NCBI GenBank assembly: GCA_973895155.1
Contig: OZ316897.1
Span: 248,001-312,000 of the forward strand
Length of the DNA: 64,000 nucleotides
Direction of reading: 5' to 3'
From: Marsupella aquatica
Lineage: Eukaryota > Marchantiophyta
Notes under the pieces: model-generated
Databases searched by the model: none
Told to the model about the DNA's origin: nothing
The model's input: the letters and a program-made list of their open reading frames with translations, nothing else
In this document: one piece after another, positions 10,881 through 23,375 of the stretch
How positions within the stretch are numbered: position 1 is the first letter of the stretch
Layout: every line of letters starts with the position of its first letter
Translations under genes and position numbers: made by a program

Positions 10881-11366
10881 ACCCAGATTGACAGCCGTGT
10901 TGGGCTGGCCGGAAAGTGACTCTAAAGTACTCACTGGCAGCGCAGATACAAACACGTTTTCGTGGTTGCAATTCTATAACATTAATTTTAAGATTCTGCA
11001 ACTTTGGGGTTGTTACTAGCCCTCTTCTGGCCGAATGACCATTTCATGTAAGCGAAATGTTACGCGAATTTGGCTCTGAGAGTCGAAATCATAGATGCTT
11101 TAAATCAAGCTCTTGGCTTGATATGTAGAGCTCTTGGCTCGATATGTTTTCAAAGGATAGAGACTAGATTCTCAACTCCCGTAAGAGACAATGGTTTAGA
11201 TGTTGTCAAAGAATACAGACTATCTCATGCAAATTAAGACGGTTTGCGTTTTTGGGTCCTTGCTGTCTCAACGTTCATAAGAGACAATAATTTCGATGTC
11301 TTGAAAGAATACTATGAGACTATCTCATGCAAAGATGGCTTGCTTGTGTAGGTCCTTGCTGTCTTT
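10881..11366 (+). repeat. 3' flank of PPR copy 1, with a 96-bp tandem duplication
   Basis: The first ~270 bp after the stop resemble the flanks after the stops of the other two PPR loci (43703 and 53156): AGTACTCACTGGCAGC-like text, then a GTCGAAATC...CTTGGCTTGATATG segment also found near 53530-53560. The duplicated block therefore extends beyond the coding region. From 11182 to about 11366 a segment starting TAAGAGACAAT is tandemly repeated with a period of 96 bp (second copy at 11278). Confidence 0.7.
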
Positions 11367-13865
11367 CACTCTGATCTCACATTGACAAGATGCTGATTGC
11401 CAGATGGCTCAAATTTGTGAGCTCCCATTGATCTATGCTATCTGCCTCGCACAATAAGTCTGAGCCTGACCTGATGCTGGAGTGATGACTCTGATTAGAT
11501 CAAGACATATTGCTCTTTCAAGTAAATAGGGTCCTCTGTGCTTTTGCCGATGCTGCTAGTTTATCTTGGCAATCTAGTCGTTTACTATCTTCATTGCTTC
11601 TTTCACTATCGTGCTGAAATCGTATATTAGCCCGTCGTGGTTAGCATCCCATAATTCTTTCATGGCCACTGCAGAAGAGCTGTTGTAGGCTCCAACTTAC
11701 TTACTGCTGGGTACCCCTCCAGTAATTTCACTGGAAAATGACAGGATTTCTTCGATATGGGAGTGCATGAATTGAATTTAGGGGCCCTATATGTATTAGC
11801 ATCAAGATTGATTTCTTCCATTTCCAGACACTTACGCTTCCGAAATTTCTACCTAGTAACATGAGTCCTATTTCTAATTTGCACATGTCTTTGTGTGTTG
11901 TCTTATGAAAATGCTTTGACCAGCTATCGGGTGATCCCCTGTATTGCCCAGGGAAAGCTGATAAACTGTTCAATGTGCTCTGCTCCGGGAGAACTAAATT
12001 CGTCAAGCTGAAGTGTAAGTTTTATATTATTTCTGAATTTTTGTGTATCTTGTATCGAGATTGGAATGATAGTCCGGCGGTCAATATTCTACGTCTCAAG
12101 CTTGGTCAGCTTCCTCCACAACTGACTTCGTTCCAGTGTCTTTTCCTCAGGTCAGCATTCTCGCTAGTCTTCTTGGGAGGGTGGAACACATATTTAATGT
12201 GATGTGGCTTGATTACTTAGACCAGGCGACGACCCGAATCTTTGAATGTATGGGAGGGAGTCCTCCAGATCCTCGCACTGCTTCCAGATGTTTTTTGTAT
12301 GCTGAAAATTCTGTACCATTTGCCATGATAACTCCTTAGGTTCTTGGAGTAGGCGTCCGCTCCTCCTTGAGTTTCAATTCTTGATTCAGTATGGCATCCG
12401 GTTGCATAGCTTCGGCACACAAAGCTTCTCCCCATGTCTCAAGAGGATTTCTAAAATGAGACTTTTCTTCACTCAATAGGGGCACTGGCAGGCATTGTAT
12501 AACTGGGCAATTGGTGTTTACGACCGGGCCAGATCCATCAGAGGTAGGACCAAAGAGGCAGATGAGCTGTGGAAGCAGGTTTTGCCCATATGCTAGTGCA
12601 TCTGTTTCACAGCTATATGCTGTACGTGGGTTCCCCGAAGGCATCGAGTGCCATGCTAACCAGAACTTAGGCTACTAATCGTTCTTGGGCAAACGGAGCG
12701 ACGGCCGATCTGTCCAACGAGGCAAGCTTTGTATCTTTCAAAGCTTTCACTCAGATTCGATTTCAAACTTGAATCCTTATGAATTCTTCATCTGAGTGGG
12801 TCTGAGATGCGGACAGAAAGACTCCATCATTTAGTAATCTGGCGTTTTCAACTGAGCGAAAGAGGAGAAACCATTCTCAATTGTTTCAGAGTTTTACAAA
12901 GTCCGTACCCGTTACTACCAAGATAACATCCAAAATTCCCTAAAACTCTAGTTCTTGATTGTTTCATATATAAAATATTCATTTGATGTTTAACATATTT
13001 CTCAGGGCACTTCAAATCTCGAGCTAGACCGGAGAAAGAGAGGCGGACTGTTGTAAGATGGGAGGTGATCAATCCTGAATTGAATTGCATTGGGGATTTG
13101 GAAAAGCTCAGCTCACTCAACTAGGCTTAGTCCAGTCGAATTTCAAGTCACAGATCAAGGTTTGTGTGATCAAATCCGAGTGACAGTTGATACCAATGGT
13201 ACCATTGCGATTTCCAAGCAAGATATGCACAACGTTTACTCTTGTAATTGTTGGAGTCTTCGTCCTGTCCCCGAAGGACAGACATTGGTACCCGCAAGTT
13301 CATCTCCATCCAACTATACTACACAATAAATGTCTTCTGCCAAGATTCCTCGAACATGTAGAGAAGAGGACTACAGGATCGATAAAAAGGTTACTAGGTA
13401 AAATTGAAGTTGTAGCAGCACTCAATCAAATGATCAATCACTGTAGTCGACTTTTTCACTGAGATGGGCATTTACTACTAGTCAATACTTCTCCAGTGAT
13501 TCCTCGAGTGATGAAGCGTTCTGGTGAATGAAGTACCAAACATGAAACCCATTTCGCTGGTACCAAGGTGGCAAAGATGCGAATTGTGACTGGTGGGCAC
13601 GCTCTTGGAACTTTTAGGACTTTATTCAAAGGCAGCGCACACATTGTGAAGGGTTCCAAAGTCCGAGCAATTGTTGCCAATGCTCATGCAAGTTCTTGTG
13701 ACAAAAGTAGACTGGAGCTTGTGAATCTTGTGAATCATATATCGCTTCCATGACAAGGGCAAGGAAAGAGACAAATTCTTCTCATGTTTGGACAGTTTGG
13801 AAATCACACAAGAGACCCTAATGAAATCAACTCAACAAGAAATCAAAAAGTTCAGATGTCTTGGC
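11367..13865. other. Intergenic, no gene recognised
   Basis: Open frames of 60-100 codons on both strands (for example 12336-12644 minus, 13187-13462 plus, 13568-13753 plus) lack motifs, good start contexts or paralogs here. A telomere-like step (CCTAAACCCTAAAT) occurs at about 13866-13879, right at the boundary with the inverted repeat copy. Confidence 0.4.
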
Positions 13866-13869
13866 CCTA

Positions 13870-14965
13870 AACCCTAAATATGACCCTTTTTGCCGCATCC
13901 ATCTCCTCCGTTGCGTCTTGGCATGCCTCTTCCAACTGTTGGGCGTCGCTCGTCAGCTATGCCACCAGTTGGTCTTGGGTCATGGTCTCCTGAAGGAGTC
14001 GCTCCACATCAACCTTTAGGGCATCAACCTCCGCCGCATCTCTTTGGGCCCAAGCTTTGGCCTCCTCCAAGTCCTTCCCATCTGCCATGTCGTTGCTTGC
14101 CCCTTCAAGCCATGATCTATGCCCAAAGCCAAGCTATTTTTGCATCCTTGCCGGCTCTGGCTTAAAGGGCCAAGGCCAGCTATGCTTTGGCTTCCATTAC
14201 TTGGCCCAGGGCGGTCACTAATTGTGGACAAAGGAGTTGCAACTTTGTCTCTCTAGCTGAAAGCTTCATCTAAGAGCCTCAGCCCGGAACCGCTTGGGGA
14301 CTTCTCAACTTGCTTCTCTGCTTTAGTCTGGGCTTGGCCTGCCTTAGCGCAACCAGTTCTTGGCTAAATAAGTAAGCCACCTTGCGGGCCATAAATTCCA
14401 ACCCCAAGATCACGATTGATTGCTACAGAGAAGTCACCGAGCAACCCGTTTAGGAACGTACTCGGACTGAAGGGTTCCAAACTATGTTTGTAGGGGCTGG
14501 ACAGGCCCCACATCTGACTAGGTGATGGTGGGGGTGGATAGGTCCAGAGCAAGAGTGAGGTTGATAGTGGATGGTGGGTCCGCCGAGGGAGAAGGACCTG
14601 TCGGGGCCGGTGCAGGGGATAATGGTGTTTCCTCTGGATTAGCTAAGGTGCCTCGGGCACGGGATCAGCTACAAGAGGGCTGACCATAGTGGTTTCCTGA
14701 GCTTGGTTTTGCGCGTCTAAGATTACAATGACCGCGCCCGTGACCGCAGTTTCTAGCAACAAAGACGATCTCGACCTCCTTAGTTGGCCTTGGGCTGGGA
14801 TGGGGGCAGTGGGTACCAGGCTCCGTGCTTTGGGTTGGGTTCACCTCTCCGCCTGGAAGACCCATCTGGCCTGGGTGATCTTTGGCTCATTGCATCGGGG
14901 AAGCATTTGGCGATCAAAACAGGCGTACCACTCCAAGTGTGTATCGGAGGAGTGAAGGGCGATGG
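13870..14965 (-). pseudogene. Inverted, decayed copy of the GC-rich coiled-coil repeat
   Basis: Read on the minus strand this region parallels about 2490-3620 in order. Near 14950 it reads GAGTGGTACGCCTGTTTTGA (GAGTGGTACGCCCGTTTTGA at 2491). Then GGGTCTTCCAGGCGGAGAGG follows (compare GGGTCTTCCCGGCTCAGGAG). Near 14450 it encodes STFLNGLLGDFS, the conserved segment of the 345-aa protein, and then the coiled-coil part. Many frameshifts and stops are present, so it is not coding. Its orientation opposite to the copy at 2.5-3.6 kb makes a large imperfect inverted repeat around PPR copy 1. Confidence 0.75.
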
Positions 14966-15395
14966 GCTCAAAGCTTGCGCAAGGAATGAACTAGTGAGAC
15001 ATGAGGAAGGAGGGCTCTCCCTTTTATATCTTCAAGCGCATCTCAAATGTTTGGCTCCCCCTGCTCGTGATTTGCTAGGCTGCTCACAACCAAAGCTTGC
15101 AGCTTACTCCCCCAGTCTGAGTTCGAGCGTGCCCAAGATTTGATTCCGGATCAATCATACAGACTCAAGACTGATAGCCATAATGTATGCCTAATCATGT
15201 TGACGTCAGGTGCCGCACCGCCAGCCCAAAAGTGAACATTGAACATCAACTAAGCCTAGTCTAATCATCATGACTAACTAATTTAGAGTCATTATGCTAA
15301 TAACTACGTACTTCTATGTCTACGTAATGCATGCTTAATACGGATTAAGCCGTACTACTGATTACTTGTCGTGCTGGCGGCGTCACACAGGTGAT
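14966..15395. other. Spacer between two repeats, no gene recognised
   Basis: There is no convincing coding frame. The stretch lies between the inverted GC-rich repeat copy and the minus-strand copia fragment, and may contain terminal parts of either. No LTR-like TG...CA ends could be assigned. Confidence 0.35.
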
Positions 15396-16630
15396 GGGGA
15401 GGCCTCCATATAGTGAGACCCCTAAGGTAGTAGACTTCCTGTTATCCAAGTTACCAGTATAATCTGAATCTACAAAACCTCCCAACTCTAATGTAGAGTT
15501 TGTTTTACCATCAAATAAAATCCCATAATCTAAAGTACCTTTTGGCTATTGCAAAATCCACTTCACTGCTTCCGAGTGAAGCTTACAAGCCATGGTTTGC
15601 CATCAATCTACTCAAAATGCTAACAACATGGGAAATGTCAGGTCTAGTGCATGTCATTGTATACATCAAACTACCCACAATACTATCATAGGGAACATGT
15701 TTCATCGTCAGTCTATCACTCTCACTAGAAAGACAATCATTCTTTGAGAGTTTGAAGTGGGAAGCCAATGGAGTACCAACTGGTTTTGCATTCTCCATTC
15801 CATACTTGGCAAGTACCTTCTCCAAGTACAACCTTTGAGACAACCATAATTGACTCTGCTCCTTGTCACGATGAATCTTCATCTCTAGAATCTTCTTGGT
15901 TTGATCCAAGTCCTTCATTAAAAACTCCTTACTCAACATTGCTTTTAGATGGGCAACATCAGCCTTACTCTTAGCCAGGATCAGCATGTCATCCACCGAC
16001 GTACAGTGCCAACATAATGTAACCAAAGTGTGAGACAGTCATTCTCACCTCCCTCATGTAAATACAACAATCATGTTCACTCCGGGTGAAACCTTGGGAC
16101 AATATGAAGGAATCAAAATGCTTATTCCACTGTTTGGACTCTGCTTCAAACCATGTAACAAACACAAGAGCTAACACGCCAAGTGTCTGGTTTGCTCATC
16201 AATAAAACTTGGAGACTAAGTCATATAAATCTCCACATCAAGCAAGTCATGCAGGAAAATAGTAATTACATCCATCTGATCTAGCTCAAGATCATAGAAT
16301 ATCACAATCGCAAGTAAACACAAATAGTAGTGAGTTTGACAACCTGTGAGAAAACTTAGACCTGTGTGTTTGCTCATTAAACATCGGCAACACAACCAAA
16401 AATTTGGAGTCTAGAGTAATCAGTAGGTCTCTTATACCACAACTCAAATGGAGCCATATTAAAGTTTTTTTTAAACTTATTATTGTGCTGTGATAGATTA
16501 TGAACCAGGTTATAAACGTATTCAACTTGGTTGACAACCTCAACCCAAAAATTGTTATGCAACTTGGACTTACATAAACACGATATCAGACCAAACAAGA
16601 ACTTTTTCCGCAAGGGGAGAAGTGTGTTTT
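15396..16630 (-). mobile_element. Truncated Ty1/copia pol fragment, same family as element B
   Basis: On the minus strand the order is integrase end (16613-16292; LHNNFWVEVVNQVEYVYNL), then reverse transcriptase (about 16285-15600; YDLELDQMD, FLHDLLDVEIYMT and the DDMLILA region), then RNase H (about 15470-15420; GFVDSDYTGNLDNRKST). The C-terminal RT part matches element B closely, for example MENAKPVGTPLASHFKLS in both. Stops and frameshifts occur throughout, the catalytic YVDD is altered by a small insertion (VGG/VDDM), and an internal deletion joins integrase directly to mid-RT. No LTR is seen. This is a dead fragment; it does show where element B would have continued, since B lacks RNase H. 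Confidence 0.88.
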
Positions 16631-16639
16631 TGATTTACT

Positions 16640-18904
16640 CATATTTTCCCCAATTTTGGAGAAAAATGTGAAATTTTGGTACAAAAAATGCTTATTAACT
16701 TCAAGATTTTCAAGTTTTTGTATGGGACAATGGGTTGCATCGAGACATAAGGGAATGTGTCCACAACTACATTTTATAATTCATGAATGTAGTAAACCTG
16801 AAGTTGCACGACAAGTGCATTTATCAGAATGGAAAACACCAAAAATCAAATTTTCTAAAAGACAAAGAAAGATAGAAACATTTTCATCATCCGTCACAAA
16901 AACCAAGACCAATTTAGCCAAACCCGATACCCGTATCACAAAATGGATTCAATGACCAAAATCAACACCAAAAACAACAAAATGACCCATTACGATAAAA
17001 AATTACTTATTCCTTGACCAAAGTTTATGTTGCAATGCATCACAGTTAACCCAATCAATGGCAAATTCAAATTGCACAGTAATGCTATCATTCAAAGTCG
17101 TGACCACAATTCAAAAATGCACAATTCAACAACTGCTCGATGCCGTGACCACTCAATCATGACACGGTGACACCAAGAATATACTGCAAATAATGTATCT
17201 CCTGTTTATGCGCCTGAGAAAGCTACTTTGGATCAAAAATTGTATACAAGTCTCGCTCGAGACCGCTAAAGCTCAAAAACTCCACTTCGGAGACTTTCAC
17301 CCTATTTTGTTGTGTAGTGAAAACTAGTCCAATAGATAAAGGCATGTGGTAAAACTTGAGCAAAAGTATAAATACAAGGACGCCCACATATTTTGAGACT
17401 CATTATGTCTGTCTGGGTTTGTTGTCACTTTGCATAGAGCTGCATGGCGTCTTTGGTTTGTCTTGACTTAATGCAAAATTTCATAGCACGTTGCATAACT
17501 CCAGCATGTCTCAGTCAGGGTTGCTGTTGACTTCCGTTAAGTCATTTCCTAATGTAGGTCCTTGTTGTTTGCCAAACCATATTTGCCAACTATTACCACT
17601 CTTGTAGTAGAGCATACCCAAAATATCTGATTTAGACTCTAATTCTCCGTCTAATTCAGATGGGAGATCAGGACAGGAACCAGGAACTTACTTTGTGTCT
17701 CTGAGTAAGCCTGACAAATGTCGTCTTCTCAATATCCCATCCCAGGAATACAGAGACTAAAAATACAAGGCTTAGGGCCAAGACATCATTTTAGACCGTC
17801 AATTCTGAGTTACAAAGAGGGAATAAAGAGGATAATATGAGTATCGGCCTCTGCATTGAATGTTACTAATTTGAAGCATGTGCAACAATGGATCTTGCAA
17901 GGGAAGAAGAGTCAAAGAACTGGTGGTCTATTGCGGCCAACGATACCAATATCGCTGTTTGCATTGAATAGGTGAATAATTAAATATAGTAACACCACCC
18001 TCAATTTTCATATTCTTCCTCATGTCTAGCCACAATAGGTTTTTTGATTTACCTATTTTTTTATGCTCCTGAAAAATAGAAATGGAACACCATATGAAAG
18101 GACCTGTGCAAAGCAATCCATCCAACCAAACGAATGGTAGGGCCAGCCACTGGGGCGTTAGCAATGGGCTTTGCAACAAGTGCAAAACACACTATGAGCA
18201 CCTCGGGGGTTTGACTATCAACAATCTTAGGAACCACGTGCGATCCAAAAATAAGTATTTTTCATATAAATTAGCTAAATGTTTAAAAAGCGTAGGAAGC
18301 AAAAGAAGGTATTATAAACCTATATTTGTAGAATATTCTCTAATATATACCTTTTATAAAGTAAAATAGGTCATTAATATTGAATATTCTCATTATAAAA
18401 TAGGGGTGTTTTTAATAGGCTAGGATCGCACGTGGTACCCCAAAATATACACTAAGTTAACCCCCCGAGATGAGCACACTGAACATCTATTCTTTAGCTA
18501 TTGTACGGTTGTTGGGAGATGGAGAGAGATATACTCTCTGCTCCAACAATCGACCACTCTGTAGGTTGCACATGGTTCCCTGCACCAAGCAATCACTTTG
18601 GCCATTCTCCCGCACAAGCAAAAGCATGGTCCCTTGGTTCTGGTCATGGAGATGTGTAGTAGCATCTGGAAGGAAAGAAACGCCGCCAGCAAGGCCGCCA
18701 GTTACTCTCAATTCCTTGGGAGACTGCCTGGATGGGTTGGTTTTGCGCCAAACTGAAACTCATTTGAAATCAATGTTGGATTGTTGCCACTCTGCTAGGA
18801 AAGGCAAACAACTTAGAACCGCCATTGAACAACTCCAGGTTGTTCTCAAACCTTGGGAGACTGTGGAAACCCCAATTGCACTTAACAATGATGATGTTGA
18901 TAGA
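16640..18904. other. AT-rich intergenic DNA, no gene recognised
   Basis: Several open frames exist (16656-16955, 18082-18369, 18470-18907, all plus) but none shows a recognisable domain. The 18082-18369 frame has a Cys-x2-Cys followed by a His, reminiscent of a BED finger, but too weak to call. The last frame is cut by insertion of copia element A at 18910. Confidence 0.35.
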
Positions 18905-18909
18905 TAAAA

Positions 18910-19202
18910 TGTTAGGTATTGCTCTTAGTCTTGTGACTCTTGAGTTAACCACAGTTAGGCTAACTCAGGTTAGGACTTAGCTAAGGTTAGCGGTAGTATT
19001 GTTGTGTATATAGCCAGGGCTGGTGCAAGTCTCTGGTGGATCTTCAGTTCATTATTGGAGTGGAGCAAGAGAAAAGTAAAGGTCTCTTGCTTTCCCGTGG
19101 ACCTAGCCTCAGTCGTGAGGTGAACCACATACTCGCTGTGTCGACTATTTTGTATGGTGTTCACATGTGCATGGTGTCTCGGGATAGGGATTATCCCCAA
19201 CA
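18910..19202 (+). repeat. 5' LTR of copia element A
   Basis: A 293-bp segment with short inverted ends, TGTTAGG...CCCCAACA, immediately precedes a tRNA-Met primer-binding site. A TATATAG box at 19007-19013 fits an LTR promoter. No partner 3' LTR is in the window. Confidence 0.8.
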
Positions 19203-19204
19203 AG

Positions 19205-19219
19205 TGGTATCAGAGCATG
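19205..19219 (+). other. Primer-binding site (initiator Met tRNA), element A
   Basis: TGGTATCAGAGCATG, two bases after the LTR end, is the standard plant copia site complementary to the 3' end of initiator Met tRNA. Confidence 0.9.
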
Positions 19220-20891
19220 CCTGGGAGGTGACATCGTGGTGACAAGATTTTCTTGTGTAGTTGACGGTTTGAAGATCCCGGAAGTTTTTGACGCATGAAA
19301 CTTGTTGGTGGTGGGCTCATCGGATAGATCGTTGATAGGGCTTTCTAACGGCAGTTAGAAATCATCGATCGGGTTTCTAAGTGAGGAATAATAGCAAAAA
19401 TTGTTTTTCTGTGGAGTTTCGTGTTCGACGGTTTTAGTGGGGAGATACCTGAGTTTGTTTTTTCAACGGTGTGAGCTGTGCGGTGCGCGAGGCGTCGCAT
19501 GTGATAGCTCAAGTTGAAGGTTGAAGCGAGCTGGTCATTTCGGTACCTGGTTTGCTAACGTTTGCGGATCGAGTGAGACGTGACGAGTGAAAGTTGAGTT
19601 CTGATTTTTTGACAAGCTATGGTGCTTGTTTTTCTCTGAAACGGGTTACTTGTCATGACGGTCGACTCGGAGGAGTAAACGTGAAGTGCTTGGGCTCAAC
19701 GGAGAGATCGCGGCAAAGCGGTCATTTTGAGTCTGGGATTGGCACTTGACACGGGGTGAAGGCGATGCGGCGGAAGTTCTTTCTCTACAGGAGCTGCAGA
19801 CATGCCGGTGCAATTCAACAACATTTTCATGTCGGCGGTTATCACTTTTCTCATTGGAAACCAAAGCGGAGGAGGCTGAGGTTTGTAACACGGCCTTTGT
19901 GTCATTTTTGGCATATTTGTAGGTTATTTTAGGGCATTTTTTTGCCCCCATACGGCCCGTATACCTTCACACCCCGACAAACCGGCTTTGCCATACTCCC
20001 CGGCGCGCGCCCCGGCCCCCACATCCCCTTAAGCGCAAAAAAACAGCCAAAAATGCCTTTATACAACCCAAATACGTGAAAATATGCGTGTTTCAACCCC
20101 TTTTAACCCCTTTTTTTGCCATTTTTTGGCGTTTATATGCATTTCTGGCCGTGAATACGCACACCTTTAAGGAGCACTTAGACCCCTTTAAACTGATTTT
20201 TTCTCAAATTTTTTCTCTCCTCCTCCTCATTGGTTGTGCCACATCCTAGGCCATATGACCCGGCATTTTAACCGCTCCGACAGGGGGAACGGCCCCCTGT
20301 GAGCCCTGTTGTACTGTGCGAGGAATATTCTGAAAAAACAGAGAGTGTGTTTCTGGCTGTTAGTCCAAGATTCCGAGGTCCGAATGGTAATTTTTTCTGG
20401 TTGTTTTTGAGAAGGTGGTAGCTATTTGAGTTAGCTGTGCGGAGCAGCACTCCATTCGCGATTCTGACATTGATTGCCCGTTCATATTGAGGAGATTCTC
20501 GGAGGTGGTCAAAACGGGGGAGTTTTCCATGGTTTTACCCACCCCGACCAAAATCTGAATAACTTTTTTGTCGAAGTTTGTTTTTTATTTTTGTTTTCAG
20601 TTTTGGACTCCTAGCTTCATGGGCTACACGATAGTGTTGAGTTCTGAGTTTTATGAGAAGTTTCAAAAAAAGACATTTTTTTGTGATTTTCTCATATGAG
20701 TGACTTAGAGGATACTGGAAGAATCGACGTTGGTGGAGGTTCGGGTTTGCGATGGTCAGACGGAGAGTCTGAGGAGGAGCTGGTACCGTTTGAGGAGGAA
20801 TAAGTGTCACCGGTACGATTACCGGTGCGACGTGCAGTGGAGGAAGCTGTTCTACTACCAGAGATGTTGGTAGTTTGGAAGAAGAGAGAGA

Positions 20892-22419
20892 TGGCAAGAT
20901 TTGGAGGAGTGAAGTTTGAGGTGGAGAAGTACAACGGCCGTACTGATTACTTGCTATGGGAGAAGCAAGTGAAGGGTGTTCTTCGTGCCATGGGCTTAGA
21001 TCATTTGATCTCTACGCGAGAACAATATGATGGAGAGGAGGAGATTTCTATGAAGCAATGGAGACAGGAGCAGGTGATTGCTGTCAACGCGATGATGCTT
21101 TACCTCAAGCCGCATATCATCAAGAAGTTGGATGATTATGTGGATTGCGCATCACTCTTCAAGGCCCTCAGAGAGAAGTACTACCGGGAAGATGCATCGG
21201 ACCGGTTGTACAAGAAGTCTCTCTTGATGAGCCTCGGGCTCAAGGAAGGGAGCAAGCTGTAGGATTACCTGGATGAGTTTGACAGCCTGGCGATGGATTT
21301 GTCAAACCTGGGTAAGGGAGTTGAAGATGAGGATAAGGCCTTATTTTTGCTAAGCTCCTTACCGCCATCTTATCAGGGCTTGAAACAGACGCTCTTTTAT
21401 AGAGATCTGAAGTCCATTTCATATGATGAGGTGGTGAGCTCTCTACTATCTGATGATGCTCAGAAGAAGCTGGGTCTAGCCCAGACAACATCTTCATCCG
21501 GTACTGCATTGAATGTGAACTGTAGGAGGTCTACGCAGCGGATGAATGGAGAGAACAGGTTTAGATCTAAGTCAAGGGGAAGATCTAAATCTATAGGAAA
21601 ATCGCAAGAGAAGAAATCTTGAGCATGTTGGATATGTGGCAAGGAAGGTCACATGAAGAGAGATTGTCAGGTAAAGAACTCTACCCCATCAGCTAATGCG
21701 GCATCCAGCGCACATGAGGTATATTTCCTCGATGATGATATTTTGTGATGCCATGGCTTTGCCCTCAACGTAGTATCTCATCAGGGAGATGATGGTTGGA
21801 TACTAAATAGTGCTTGTACTTTTCACATTTGCTATAGGAGAGGATTTTTTCAGTTCTTACATGGTTTCCAACGGTTCAGTGTTGATGGGAAATGGAATCC
21901 CATGCCAAGTAGTTGGACTTGGATCTGTGAGATTATAGATGTTTGATGGTGTTGTAAGAACAGTGCGGAATCTGAGACATATTTCAAGCATGATGAAAAA
22001 TTTAATTTCACTTGGAATGTTAGAAGCAAATGGCCATCAATGGAGTTCTGCATGCTAATGTTGTCCTTCAGGTTTCAACCGGTAATAAGGTTGTGTTGAA
22101 GGGAAAGAGGCACAAAAATTTGTATATTATGGAGGGCAGAGTGGTATGTGATGAAGCCAATGTAACCTTATCTCATGAGGAGACGGCTCGGCTGTGGCAC
22201 GTCACATGAGTGAAAAAGGTTTGGCTGTACTTTTGAAAAGAGGTTTGATTTTTAATATGTACTCTAGTAAGTTAGATTTCTCTGAGCATTGTGTGTTTGG
22301 GAAGCAACACAGGAAACCCTTTGGATTTGGAACTCACACCAGCAAGGAGGTACTTGAGTATGTACATAGTGATGTGTGGGGACCAGCCCCTACTCCCTCA
22401 CACTCTGGATGGTTATACT
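20892..22419 (+). pseudogene. Element A gag, protease and start of integrase, inactivated
   Basis: Gag starts at ATG 20892 (MARFGGVKFEVEKYNG), typical of UBN2/copia gag. The same frame is broken by TAG at about 21260 and TGA at about 21620 and continues to a CCHC knuckle (CWICGKEGHMKRDC). Near 21785 the protease reads GWILNSACTFHIC, with Asn at the position of the catalytic Asp of the usual D-S/T-G motif, so the protease is dead. Frameshifts follow, then a pre-integrase segment and an integrase start (EYVHSDVWGPAPTPS, with the first Asp of the DDE triad). It is cut at 22419 by element B. Confidence 0.82.
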
Positions 22420-22716
22420 TGTTAGGAATTGACTTGAGTTCCCAACTATAGTTAGTTTGGCCTTACTAGGGTTAATTGACCCTTGGTTAGTTTGGGATAA
22501 GATCCACTTATTTAGGCCCACACATCTTAGTCCCCCTTGGGGGGTATAGGTTGGAGGGAGGGCATTCTCTCCCTCATTCTTCACATGTTCAATCTCATGA
22601 GCTATGGATCCTTCAAGAGTTTCTCCATGATCATGGTGTCTTGTTGGTGTAGTGTGAGATTGAGTGCTCTCATGTTCTGCATTGCTATCTAGTCTGGAGT
22701 TGACAGTTTTTCTACA
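22420..22716 (+). repeat. 5' LTR of copia element B
   Basis: A 297-bp segment from TGTTAGGAATTG to TTTCTACA, beginning TG and ending CA, followed at once by a Met-tRNA primer site. It differs from the element A LTR in most of its length, so A and B are different families. Confidence 0.8.
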
Positions 22717-22718
22717 AG

Positions 22719-22733
22719 TGGTATCAGAGCTTC
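22719..22733 (+). other. Primer-binding site (initiator Met tRNA), element B
   Basis: TGGTATCAGAGCTTC starts two bases after the LTR end and is the standard copia primer site. Confidence 0.9.
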
Positions 22734-23375
22734 GTGTTCGACAATCGGTTGCCTGGACAGTGGTGAGAGCGTTTGTGTGTTGGATCATGGTGGAAGATTG
22801 AATCGTCGTCGACGATTGCGTGATCTTTTCACTAGCCATTTTGCGTTGATCATTTCATGTTTGGAAGTGGTGGCGGTTTCTCGATTGAAACTTTGTTGAA
22901 CACAGTGTTCCTAAAGGGTATTGTCAAGAGGACAGTTCAACGATTTATTATGCGCATCGGTGGGCACTTCATCTCGGTGAAATTTTCACAGTGTTTCATC
23001 CGGCAAGTGCGGAACAATATCATTTTATGTTTTGCTGTTTGTAGCCTAATGTCTTTGGCTATGGAGTCTAAGTGCTCGGCATGATCTCGTATGAGGTCTT
23101 GGGTTGATGTTTTCTTGGGAAAAATATCGATGTTCTTTTTTTCCTTTTAGATCAAAGTTGCGTTTTTTCTCATTTTTTCTTCTTTACCTCTTGGTCGCGT
23201 CGTGCAACAATTTGCGATGGCGCCGACAACTTTTGTGGTGGAGTACAAGTGCAAGTACGCAGCCGCCGGTCACCGCATAGGTGAGGTGTGGTTGTTAGTT
23301 AGGGCATAGAGAAAATGACAAGTGAACAGTGATTTTTTCCAAAAATCACGTCGTGTTTAGTGCTTGTTTTGAGTG

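Noticed and set aside
13568-13753. Short plus frame with a KVRAIVAN segment, faintly like ribosomal protein L30
   Set aside because: Spacing and key residues of L30 do not match and no other part of such a gene is present.
18082-18369. Possible BED-type zinc finger (Cys-x2-Cys then His)
   Set aside because: The His spacing and aromatic positions do not fit well and no hAT transposase sequence follows.
18470-18907. 145-codon plus frame just before the element A LTR
   Set aside because: No recognisable domain; it ends next to the LTR insertion point by chance as far as can be told.
19205-19225. tRNA-Met gene fragment
   Set aside because: The match is limited to the primer-binding length next to an LTR end, as expected for a copia primer site.
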